NCBI RefSeq assembly: GCF_030014955.1 | Contig: NZ_JAGRPV010000001.1 | Location: 3,038,001 to 3,102,000, forward strand | Reading direction: 5' to 3' | Origin: Cohnella hashimotonis | Lineage (GTDB): Bacteria; Bacillota; Bacilli; Paenibacillales; Paenibacillaceae | DNA length: 64,000 nt | In this document: in pieces, positions 24,749 to 37,292 of the stretch | How the letters are laid out: every line of letters starts with the position of its first letter | Position numbering within the stretch: the first letter of the stretch is position 1 | Made by a program: the position numbers and the translations under genes | Notes under the pieces: model-generated | The model's input: the letters and a program-made list of their open reading frames with translations, nothing else | Database searches by the model: none | Told to the model about the DNA's origin: nothing

Positions 24749-25885
24749 ATGAGGCAAGCAACCAAGCTTTCGACCGCCATTTTATCCTTATCGATCTTGC
24801 TCGGTGCGATCGCCGCGCCTACGACAGGCTTCGCCGCTGCTGCGCAAGCGACGGCTTCGCAGTCGAAGAATAGCGGTGACTTCACGCAAGCGATCGTCGA
24901 ACGGAACGGCAAGGGACAGCTCGTCATCCATTGGAAAACGAACGCGGATCTCGGACCGGCCAAAGTTTATTGGAGCACCTCGCCCGATAACATCGAGAAA
25001 AACGGCAAGCTGCTGGCCGCCACCTACACGCGCTATGGCGGCCACGTCGTCGCGGATCCGAAGCCGGGCTCGCGGATTTATTTCCTCGTGAAAGGCGGCA
25101 ACGGCGCAACCATCACGGCATCCGAGCGCCACGTCGACCTGGAGGGATCGGCCAACTTCCGCGACCTGGGCGGCTATGCGACATCGGACGGCCGCACGGT
25201 CAAATGGGGCAAGTTGTTTCGCGCGGACGCGATCGGCCACCTGACTGACGCCGATCAGAATAAACTGCAAAGCATGGGGATTACGACGGACGTCGACTAT
25301 CGCACGGACGCCGAAGTGAAGTCGCTGCCCGATCCGGTCATTAAGGGCGTTAACTATGTGCGTACAGATGAAGGCAACCCGGGCAGCAACACTGATTTTG
25401 GTACGATCCTCGCTTCCGGCTTGATGAAGGACAAGGAAAGCGCCGTTCAAATGATGGTGCAAGGCAACAAGTCGATGGTCGACCATCCGAAGTTTTATGT
25501 CCAGCTCATGGAGCTGCTGAACGATCCCGAGAATTTGGCGCTCGTACAGCATTGCACAGCCGGCAAGGATCGAACCGGTCTCGGATCCGCGATTATTTTG
25601 CTGACGCTCGGCGTCGACGAGAAAACGGTCATGGAAGATTATCTGCTGTCAAACGTATACAATGCAGCAAATAACCAAAAGTCGATCGAAGCGCTGAAAA
25701 CACAGGTTCAGGATACGAATGTCATCGAAGCCGTCACCGCGCTAATGGGGGTGCAAAAGGAATTTCTGCAAGCGTCGCTTGACGAGATGAAGGCGAAATA
25801 CGGCTCGATCGACAAGTTTATCGAAGTCGGTCTCGGCGTGACGAAGCAAGAACGCGCCAAGCTGAAGGCGATGTACACGGAATAG
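24749..25885 (+). CDS. Secreted tyrosine-protein phosphatase (Tyr_phosphatase3 type)
   Basis: The 378-residue protein starts at MRQATKLSTAILSL behind GGAGGGG, with a signal peptide cleaved near GFAAAAQA. Residues about 50-130 form an Fn3-like beta domain (VIHWKTNADLGPAKVYWSTS). Then comes the phosphatase: SANFRDLGGYATSDGRTVKWGKLFRAD is the family's opening block, and the catalytic loop HCTAGKDRTG has Cys269 as nucleophile and the Arg six residues on. It is monocistronic, between its own promoter and a bidirectional terminator. Such enzymes dephosphorylate phosphotyrosine or phosphoinositides. The target is unknown. Confidence 0.88.
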   Translation: MRQATKLSTAILSLSILLGAIAAPTTGFAAAAQATASQSKNSGDFTQAIVERNGKGQLVIHWKTNADLGPAKVYWSTSPDNIEKNGKLLAATYTRYGGHVVADPKPGSRIYFLVKGGNGATITASERHVDLEGSANFRDLGGYATSDGRTVKWGKLFRADAIGHLTDADQNKLQSMGITTDVDYRTDAEVKSLPDPVIKGVNYVRTDEGNPGSNTDFGTILASGLMKDKESAVQMMVQGNKSMVDHPKFYVQLMELLNDPENLALVQHCTAGKDRTGLGSAIILLTLGVDEKTVMEDYLLSNVYNAANNQKSIEALKTQVQDTNVIEAVTALMGVQKEFLQASLDEMKAKYGSIDKFIEVGLGVTKQERAKLKAMYTE

Positions 25886-25917
25886 GGCGCTTGCAAGATC
25901 CATATTCAAACGAACGA

Positions 25918-25961
25918 AAAAGCGAGACGGAAGCCGTATCACGGTTCTCCGTCTCGCTTTA
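25918..25961. terminator. Bidirectional terminator
   Basis: The inverted repeat AAAGCGAGACGGA / TCCGTCTCGCTTT closes both the phosphatase gene and the convergent membrane-protein gene. Confidence 0.85.
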
Positions 25962-25962
25962 T

Positions 25963-26760
25963 TTATGCGACCCTATCGCGTGATTCCGATTCCGCGACGC
26001 TAGCAGCCTTCCCGCCTCGGATCGCCACCAGAACGACGATTAGAATCGTCAACACCAGGCTTACTTCCCCTTTGCCGTAACCTAAGCCGCCGCTGTCGCG
26101 CGCTGCGGAGAACCAGTCCGCGAAGGAAGCGCCGACCGGACGTGTCATGATATAAGCGAACCAAAATGCGGCGATTTCATTTAGCCCCAACAGCTTATAG
26201 GCGACGATTGGAACGGCCAGGACGGCAGCGAACATGAGGCCCGAAGCCAAATACCCCATATGCAGGGAGGACGCGGTCATGTCGCCTGCCGCCGTGCCCA
26301 GTGCGAACGTCGTCAGCACGGTGAGCCAATAAAAAAATTCTCTGCGCCGCGTGACGATACGATGCACGGACAAGGTTTTCTCCTTGACGTACCAGATCGA
26401 AAGGATTGCCGCCAGAGCCGTCGCAAAGAAAATAGTCGATGCGACGTAAGGAATGCCGAGTCCGACGCGAACAACATCCGCGGCCATCGTTCCGAAGATG
26501 CTGACCATGACGACGACCAGCCAATACACCCAGGGCACGAACCTGCGCGCTTTGAATTGGAGCACCATCGCAGCGATAAAGATCGCGACGCTGACAGGCG
26601 CGGATATAAGCGGATTCAATCGCTCAAATAAAAAATCGGAAGCGACCTCGCCCATTCCGGTCGTCAGCAGCTTGATGATCCAGAAATAAATCGTAATTTC
26701 CGGAACTTTGGAACCTGCCGCTCGAACCGGTTCCAGGATTGCCGATATTGATTTTCCCAT
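25963..26760 (-). CDS. COG4705-type multi-pass membrane protein
   Basis: This 265-residue integral membrane protein has about eight segments. It consists of two related halves with matching motifs GTMAADVVRVGLGIPY and GTAAGDMTASSLHMGY, and TRPVGASFADWF near the end. This double-repeat pattern is that of the uncharacterised COG4705 membrane-anchored family. The function is unknown; acidic residues within membrane segments suggest an ion or small-molecule carrier. GGAGATGAAGAGG lies before the ATG. It is divergent from the small secreted-protein/PAP2 operon. Confidence 0.7.
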   Translation of the reverse strand: MGKSISAILEPVRAAGSKVPEITIYFWIIKLLTTGMGEVASDFLFERLNPLISAPVSVAIFIAAMVLQFKARRFVPWVYWLVVVMVSIFGTMAADVVRVGLGIPYVASTIFFATALAAILSIWYVKEKTLSVHRIVTRRREFFYWLTVLTTFALGTAAGDMTASSLHMGYLASGLMFAAVLAVPIVAYKLLGLNEIAAFWFAYIMTRPVGASFADWFSAARDSGGLGYGKGEVSLVLTILIVVLVAIRGGKAASVAESESRDRVA

Positions 26761-26929
26761 GCCTCTTCATCTCCTTTGCCTGTTCAAAAACCCTAACTTC
26801 GGACAGATTAGCGTCTAAATGTTAAAAATGTCTTAACTGGCGCGCTTAATAAATCGTTAATCTTTGCTTCACAGCTTGTTTAGTTGTCGGGATTAAAGTA
26901 AGGAAGGAGACGAAGGAGGGGGTTCGACA

Positions 26930-27409
26930 ATGCTGCGGCTTTCGGTTATATTTCTATGGTTAATGCTGTTAATGACCCAAGCGGCGCGGGCATCGGCTGA
27001 AGACTATCCCTCGTTCACCGCCGAAGACTTTCGATACGATTACGCAGGAAACGGCGTTCCTACAGTCTTTCTTACAATCGTCAATACGGGCAAAGAGCCC
27101 GTGCGGCCGGTTGTAAAGGTGACCGTTAACAAGGCCTATTCAACGAGTCAAGATGCTTTTCATTATCGGAAAAGAGCGTCCCTTCGGACCAAAGGCCTTC
27201 CCGTCGTCATGCCCGGCGGCAAGGAGCCGGTCCGCTTGTCCATGGGCAAATCGCTGAAGCCGGGCGACTACGAGGCAATCGTCGAATTTCCGCAAATGGA
27301 AATGCTTATAGACAGAAGGTTCGACTTCAGCGTCGCCGAATCGGATCAACGGACGGTTAAACGGTGCTTCAACAAAAGCATTCGCCCGGATTCGGCGATT
27401 CGAAGATGA
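26930..27409 (+). CDS. Secreted hypothetical protein
   Basis: The protein has 159 residues, with a signal peptide (MLRLSVIFLWLMLLMTQAARASA) followed by one beta-rich domain (about 30-135; FLTIVNTGKEPVRPVVKVTV, KPGDYEAIVEFP) of immunoglobulin-like appearance. It has a strong GGAGGGGG site. The stop overlaps the start of the next small gene. I do not recognise the family; context suggests an envelope-associated partner of the PAP2 phosphatase. Confidence 0.65.
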   Translation: MLRLSVIFLWLMLLMTQAARASAEDYPSFTAEDFRYDYAGNGVPTVFLTIVNTGKEPVRPVVKVTVNKAYSTSQDAFHYRKRASLRTKGLPVVMPGGKEPVRLSMGKSLKPGDYEAIVEFPQMEMLIDRRFDFSVAESDQRTVKRCFNKSIRPDSAIRR

Positions 27410-27504
27410 CTGCGTGGATTGTCGTGCTCGCCCTTGTCGTATTCGCGGCCGACGCAATTTTTATCGCGGCATTCGGTAAAAGACGAAGGAGAAACATAAG
27501 ATGA
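27406..27504 (+). CDS. 32-residue single-span membrane peptide
   Basis: This tiny frame overlaps the previous gene by ATGA and the next gene by ATGA, so it is translationally linked on both sides. The peptide is MTAWIVVLALVVFAADA, a further hydrophobic stretch IFIAAFG and a basic tail KRRRRNIR, giving one transmembrane helix with a positive-inside C-terminus. The exact double overlap supports a real gene. The function is unknown. Confidence 0.6.
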   Translation: MTAWIVVLALVVFAADAIFIAAFGKRRRRNIR

Positions 27505-28148
27505 AATTTACGCTGAAGCTGAGCGCGGCTTTGCTGATCAGTATCCTATTCGCGGCGGGATTCGGGCTCATTGCATTATTGGTAGGCTTCCATCGCTTGA
27601 ACGCATTCGACCGCTCGATTATTCGTTTCATGCAAGGGTTCGAGACGCCGGGGCTTTCGCAGGTCATGAAGTTTTTCACGGCAATCGGGGCTGGACTGCC
27701 GGTAACGGCGATCGCGGTGGCCATCGCTATGCTCTTGTTTTTCGTGCTGAAGCATCGGCGGGAGCTGATTCTGTTCGTATTCGCGCTCGCCGGCTCCCAG
27801 CTGCTCAACGTCGTTCTGAAGCTGGCGTTCCACCGCGAACGCCCGGATATACACCGGATTATTCAGGTGAGCGGCTACAGCTTTCCGAGCGGGCATTCGA
27901 TGGGCGCGTTCAGTCTATACGGCATATCGGCATACTTGCTGTGGAAGCATGTCCCGGCCAAGTGGGGAAGATCGGTGCTGATCGCGGCGAGCGCGGCTCT
28001 CGTATTGGCCATCGGCGTGAGCCGGATTTACCTGGGCGTCCACTACCCGAGCGACGTGCTCGGCGGGTACTTGGCCAGCGCATTTTGGCTCGCCTCATCC
28101 ATCTGGGTGTACCGCAAATATGACAAACGCCGGGCCAATCGGACATAA
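27501..28148 (+). CDS. PAP2-family membrane phosphatase
   Basis: The protein has 215 residues and six membrane segments. The three PAP2 motifs are complete: KLAFHRERPD, FPSGHSMG and SRIYLGVHYPSD. Relatives dephosphorylate undecaprenyl pyrophosphate, phosphatidic acid or phosphatidylglycerophosphate on the outer membrane face. GAAGGAGAAAC precedes the ATG. It is the last gene of a three-gene operon ending at the terminator below. Confidence 0.88.
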   Translation: MKFTLKLSAALLISILFAAGFGLIALLVGFHRLNAFDRSIIRFMQGFETPGLSQVMKFFTAIGAGLPVTAIAVAIAMLLFFVLKHRRELILFVFALAGSQLLNVVLKLAFHRERPDIHRIIQVSGYSFPSGHSMGAFSLYGISAYLLWKHVPAKWGRSVLIAASAALVLAIGVSRIYLGVHYPSDVLGGYLASAFWLASSIWVYRKYDKRRANRT

Positions 28149-28158
28149 CTGAAGGAAA

Positions 28159-28187
28159 AAGCTGACCTCAAGCGGTCGGCTTTTTTT
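28159..28187 (+). terminator. Terminator of the PAP2 operon
   Basis: The stem GCTGACC / GGTCGGC is followed by seven T residues. Confidence 0.85.
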
Positions 28188-28194
28188 ACGTTCC

Positions 28195-28240
28195 AGGTCA
28201 AAAAAATACCGCTCGAAAGTCAAATCAGTCCTCTATGATT
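28195..28240 (+). promoter_or_regulatory. Conserved 46-bp promoter element, copy A (lyase gene)
   Basis: The blocks AGGTCAAAAAA, TACCG, GTCAAATC and TCTATGA occur with the same spacing as in copy B upstream of the solute-binding gene (35 of 46 positions identical by hand count). TATGAT is a plausible -10 box without a matching -35, as expected for an activator-dependent promoter. The two GTCAAA half-sites are candidate binding sites for the AraC-type regulator encoded in this cluster. Confidence 0.65.
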
Positions 28241-28285
28241 TTTAGCGACATGCTTCAATAATGAGTACAACTGCGACGGGTCTAA

Positions 28286-33385
<5,100 letters not shown>

Positions 33386-33388
33386 CGG

Positions 33389-33434
33389 GAAACGGCGGGT
33401 CGATTTCGAGAATCTCGGAATCGGCCCGCCGTTC
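33389..33434 (+). terminator. Hairpin after the lyase gene
   Basis: AACGGCGGG...CCCGCCGTT with an extended imperfect stem forms right after the stop. There is no T-run, so it may be a 3'-end stabiliser rather than a true terminator. Confidence 0.5.
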
Positions 33435-33470
33435 ATGCGATACGGATTAAAATGCCGTAACGACCGTCGA

Positions 33471-33516
33471 AGGTCAAAAAAGTACCGACGATATGTCAAA
33501 TCGCTCGTCTATGAAT
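33471..33516 (+). promoter_or_regulatory. Conserved 46-bp promoter element, copy B (binding-protein gene)
   Basis: The same blocks as copy A occur at identical spacing: AGGTCAAAAAA, TACCG, GTCAAATC, TCTATGA. It ends 66 bases before the start of the solute-binding lipoprotein. Shared control with the lyase is inferred. Confidence 0.65.
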
Positions 33517-33582
33517 GCGAGAAGCCATGCCGGATAATGAACGTAGGCAAGCGCAAGATTAAACCGTCGGAAGGTGATGCAT

Positions 33583-35223
33583 TTGAAAAAGTCATTGCTC
33601 GTCGTATTATCGGGGGCGACCTTGCTGGCTACGGCCTGCTCGAACAATGGAAAAGAGACAAACGGGGCGGCCTCGAGCCAGCCCGCGACCGGCGCGAGCA
33701 CGGCGTCGGCATCGGCGACCGCGTCCGAAGCGGCCAAGCCGGAGAAAATCAGCTTGCGCTTCATGGTGCCGGTCGGCACGGAATTCGCCAACGCTACGCT
33801 TCCTTCGGCGGACAAAGACTTCGTCAAGCAGGCGATCGAAGAAAAGTTCAACGTGGATCTGAAGCTCGACTACATGGTCGGCGGCGAAGATTACAAGAGC
33901 AAGATGAACGTCCAACTGGCCGGAGGCGATATTCCCGACGTGTTCATCGCGGACGGCGCCGCGTCCCAGAAGTACGCGACCGACGGCCTTCTGGCCGACC
34001 TGACGCCATACCTGAACAAGGAAAAGATGCCGAACTACTACAGCTGGGTCAAACAGGAGGAGCTCGATTCGTACCAACTGGTAGGCGGCGGCTTCAACCG
34101 CGGCATCCTGCCTTTCATGCGCAACCAGTATCCCGCTTGGTACGTGCGCAAGGATTGGCTCGACAAGCTCAAGCTCGAGATGCCGAAGTCGTACGACGAG
34201 ATGCTCGAGGTCATGCGAAAATTCACCAACGAGGATCCGGACGGCAACGGAAAAAAGGATACGTACGGCTTCTCGACGTCGGGCAACGGCACAAGCGTGC
34301 CGCTCGAGTTTCCGCAATGGCTGGCAAACGGCTTCGTGGCCGACTTCCAAATCGCGAACGACGCATTCGTGGACAACCGGACGGACCTGGGCGTGCAGAA
34401 GGTCATTCAAGGCATCATCGATATGACGAACGAAGGCATCGTCGATCCGGACTGGTTCCTCAGCAAATACCCGGGACATCTGGACAAAGCCGCGCAAAAT
34501 AAGATCGGCATCATCTTTAGCGGCGAAAAGAACGCGGCGCTCGAAGGCGATGCGAACAGCTTGCAATCCCGCACGAAAGCGATCGATCCGAACGCGGACT
34601 GGCAGCCGTTCAATCCGTTCCCGGACCTGCCGGCGATCTGGAAAAACGGCGTGCCGGAAACCTCGGTCATGGTCGGCAAAGCGGTCGCCGAGAAAAATCC
34701 GGAGAAAGTCGCGCGCGCCTTCGAAGTGCTGAACTGGCTGGCCGGCGAAGAAGGATTCCTGCTGACTCACTACGGTCAGGAAGGCAAGCATTATACGAAA
34801 GAAGGCAATAAAATCACGCTCATTCCCGAAGCGTACAACGCGGACATCGCGAACGCAGGCAACTGGCTAGGCATTTACCGCTTCTTCACGCCGGAGGAAC
34901 CTGCCGTACTCGGCCTCGAGGTAAGCGATCCGCGCATCTCGCCGCGCGACCAGGCGATCTTGAAGACGGTCGCTTCGTATCCGAAGCACGACGCGCTCCC
35001 GCCGGTCTCGCTGCTGCCGCCGGAAGGCACCAACATCGGCGACTTCCGCAAAGAAATGCACCGCCTGCACGTCAAGATGATCTTCGAGGACAAGAGCGCC
35101 GCCAAGTGGCCCAAGTACCGCGAAGAGCTGATGACGAAGTATACCGGCAGAACGATTTTCCAGGGCTATACCGACCAGATCAACGCCGTGCTGAAGGACA
35201 AAAAGCTGAACGCATTCAAGTAA
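33583..35223 (+). CDS. Extracellular solute-binding lipoprotein of a CUT1 ABC transporter (LplA/YtcQ type)
   Basis: A long (about 546-residue) binding protein typical of the LplA family. The signal MKKSLLVVLSGATLLATAC ends in a lipobox cysteine. A low-complexity Ala/Ser linker (about 25-50) follows, then the type I periplasmic fold (LADLTPYLNKEKMPNYYSW, YDEMLEVMRKF). I place the start at TTG because AAGGTGA is 5-6 bases upstream; ATG and GTG codons 6 and 9 bases further upstream are in frame but overlap that site. It probably binds oligosaccharides released by the lyase. No ATPase gene is in the cluster, so a shared MsmX-type ATPase is expected. Confidence 0.85.
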   Translation: MKKSLLVVLSGATLLATACSNNGKETNGAASSQPATGASTASASATASEAAKPEKISLRFMVPVGTEFANATLPSADKDFVKQAIEEKFNVDLKLDYMVGGEDYKSKMNVQLAGGDIPDVFIADGAASQKYATDGLLADLTPYLNKEKMPNYYSWVKQEELDSYQLVGGGFNRGILPFMRNQYPAWYVRKDWLDKLKLEMPKSYDEMLEVMRKFTNEDPDGNGKKDTYGFSTSGNGTSVPLEFPQWLANGFVADFQIANDAFVDNRTDLGVQKVIQGIIDMTNEGIVDPDWFLSKYPGHLDKAAQNKIGIIFSGEKNAALEGDANSLQSRTKAIDPNADWQPFNPFPDLPAIWKNGVPETSVMVGKAVAEKNPEKVARAFEVLNWLAGEEGFLLTHYGQEGKHYTKEGNKITLIPEAYNADIANAGNWLGIYRFFTPEEPAVLGLEVSDPRISPRDQAILKTVASYPKHDALPPVSLLPPEGTNIGDFRKEMHRLHVKMIFEDKSAAKWPKYREELMTKYTGRTIFQGYTDQINAVLKDKKLNAFK

Positions 35224-35273
35224 GGCAAAAGCTAGCCCGTTAGAAGCGCGATATCCGGCAAGGCGAAGAAACG

Positions 35274-35314
35274 GAAGGCAGCCCCTGACGGGGTCGGGGC
35301 TGCCTTCTTCCTTT
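35274..35314 (+). terminator. Intercistronic hairpin between binding protein and permease
   Basis: The perfect 12-bp stem GAAGGCAGCCCC / GGGGCTGCCTTC with a 10-base loop is followed by a weak pyrimidine tract (TTCCTTTCC). It probably reduces read-through so that the binding protein is made in excess over the permeases. Confidence 0.7.
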
Positions 35315-35345
35315 CCCGCAACTCCAGCACAAAGGGGCAATGGCA

Positions 35346-36308
35346 ATGAACCAAACCCTAGCGCAAACGAAGCAACCGACGGCCCCCTTGAAAAGCGCCG
35401 CCAGGCGCAAGTCGTTCGCAAGCTTGTATCGCGGCAGATGGATGATTCTCATGATGATTCCCGGTTTGCTCTATTATTTATTGTTTCACTATTTGCCCAT
35501 GGCGGGCATTCTGATCGCCTTTCAGGATTACAACCTGATGAAAGGCATATGGAAGAGCCCTTGGGTCGGATTCGAACATTTTAGGACCATGTTCCAATCG
35601 CCCGATTTTCCCCAAATCATGAAAAATACGCTGCTCATCAGCATCTATCGCATGATCTTCAACATGATCCCCGATATGCTGCTGGCGCTGCTGCTGAACG
35701 AGATTCGTTCCAAGTGGTTTAAAAAGGTCGTGCAGTCGATCACGTACGGACCGCACTTCCTGTCCTGGATTATCGTGTACGGCATCGTCTTTTCCTTTTT
35801 CGCGCCCGGCGCCGGCCTGGTCACGACGCTGTTTCGCGAATGGGGATGGGGCGAACTGAACCTGCTGACCGATCCGGATTATTTCCGTCCGCTGCTCGTC
35901 GTCTCCGATCTGTGGAAAAACGTAGGCTTCGGGGCGATTATTTATTTGGCCGCGCTCGGTTCGATCAATCCGGAGCTGTACGAGGCGGCGGCGGTGGACG
36001 GCGCGGGCAGATGGCGGAAAATGTGGAATATCACGCTGCCGGGCATCCGATCGGTATTCGTGCTGCTGCTGATTTTGCGGATGGGCAGCATTCTGGACGC
36101 CGGCTTCGATCAAGTATATATCTTCCTGAATGCCAGGGTATTCGGCGTCGGAGATATCATCGACACCTGGGTATTCCGTCAGGGGCTCGAGCAGCTGAAC
36201 TTCAGCATTGCCGCCGCCACCGGCGTGTTCAAATCCTTGATCGGCCTGATCTTTATTCTGGGCGCGAATAAAATAGCCAAAAAAGTCGGAGGTTCGGGCA
36301 TATGGTAA
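35346..36308 (+). CDS. ABC transporter permease, LplB type
   Basis: The 320-residue inner-membrane permease has six membrane segments. The EAA loop that contacts the ATPase is seen as LYEAAAVDGAGRWRKMWNITLPG. AAAGGGG is 9 bases before this ATG; another ATG lies 6 bases upstream. The stop overlaps the next permease by 7 bp. Confidence 0.88.
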   Translation: MNQTLAQTKQPTAPLKSAARRKSFASLYRGRWMILMMIPGLLYYLLFHYLPMAGILIAFQDYNLMKGIWKSPWVGFEHFRTMFQSPDFPQIMKNTLLISIYRMIFNMIPDMLLALLLNEIRSKWFKKVVQSITYGPHFLSWIIVYGIVFSFFAPGAGLVTTLFREWGWGELNLLTDPDYFRPLLVVSDLWKNVGFGAIIYLAALGSINPELYEAAAVDGAGRWRKMWNITLPGIRSVFVLLLILRMGSILDAGFDQVYIFLNARVFGVGDIIDTWVFRQGLEQLNFSIAAATGVFKSLIGLIFILGANKIAKKVGGSGIW

Positions 36309-37174
36309 CGAAAACGGACCGTATCGTCGACGGCGCGCTCTACGTCTTCCTTGGATTGTTTGCCTTGTCGACGCTGTTCCCGCTGTACTTCGTGGTCGTC
36401 ATGTCCATCACGCCGTATACCGAGGTGCTTCGCAACGGCGGCTTCGTCATCTGGCCGAGCGCCGTGACGTTGGAGGCCTACGAACAGATTCTCGCGAGCG
36501 CCCGGATTCCCGATGCGCTTCGGATTACCTTAATCGTCACGATCGTCGCCACCGCGATCAATCTGATCGTGACGACGCTGCTTGCCTACCCGTTGTCGAA
36601 GAAATCGACGCCGGGGCGCAACGGGATTTTGCTCGCGATCATATTCACCATGCTGTTCAACGGGGGACTGATCCCGACCTACATGGTTATACGCGAGCTT
36701 GGGCTCTACAACACCATCTGGGCGATGATCATCCCCGGCACGGTATCCACGTTTAACTTCCTGATCATGAAAACGTACTTCGAAGGGCTGCCGCAGGAGA
36801 TCGAAGAGGCGGCGCGGATCGACGGCTGCGGCGAGATCGCGACGCTCTGGCGCATCGTGCTGCCGCTGTCGGCGCCGATCCTGGCCACCATCGGACTCTT
36901 CTACGGCGTCGGCCACTGGAACGAATATTTTAAAGGCATCATGTACGTCTCGGATAAGGATCTGGCGCCGATCCAGGTGGTTCTGCGCAACATGATTCAG
37001 ACGCCGAGCGTAAGTCAGGAGCTGTCGCTGAATGCCTCCAAGGTGGCGCAGCTGCCGCCGGAGACGATCAAGATGGCTACGGTGACGGTTGCGATTATGC
37101 CGATCGTGCTCGTGTATCCTTTCTTGCAGAAGTACTTCACCAAAGGGGTCATGATCGGCGCGATCAAAGGATAG
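36302..37174 (+). CDS. ABC transporter permease, LplC/YtcP type
   Basis: The 290-residue second permease of the pair has six membrane segments (first about 14-33) and the EAA motif EEAARIDGCGEIATLWRIVLP. The C-terminus (LQKYFTKGVMIGAIKG) is the usual LplC ending. An imperfect GC-rich hairpin (37183-37227) separates it from the kinase gene. Confidence 0.88.
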   Translation: MVTKTDRIVDGALYVFLGLFALSTLFPLYFVVVMSITPYTEVLRNGGFVIWPSAVTLEAYEQILASARIPDALRITLIVTIVATAINLIVTTLLAYPLSKKSTPGRNGILLAIIFTMLFNGGLIPTYMVIRELGLYNTIWAMIIPGTVSTFNFLIMKTYFEGLPQEIEEAARIDGCGEIATLWRIVLPLSAPILATIGLFYGVGHWNEYFKGIMYVSDKDLAPIQVVLRNMIQTPSVSQELSLNASKVAQLPPETIKMATVTVAIMPIVLVYPFLQKYFTKGVMIGAIKG

Positions 37175-37292
37175 GTCCAACAAGGGGCTCGGCATCCGGG
37201 ATTTTTCCGGATCGCCGAAGCCCCTGGGCTATTATATGGTAATATATTTTCATCCATTTGTTCCCTTCAGGCCGGAGGTGCGCCAGCCGAAT

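Noticed and set aside
37183..37227. Operon-ending terminator between the second permease and the YesM kinase
   Set aside because: The stem is long but followed by no T-run, so termination cannot be claimed; partial attenuation is possible.
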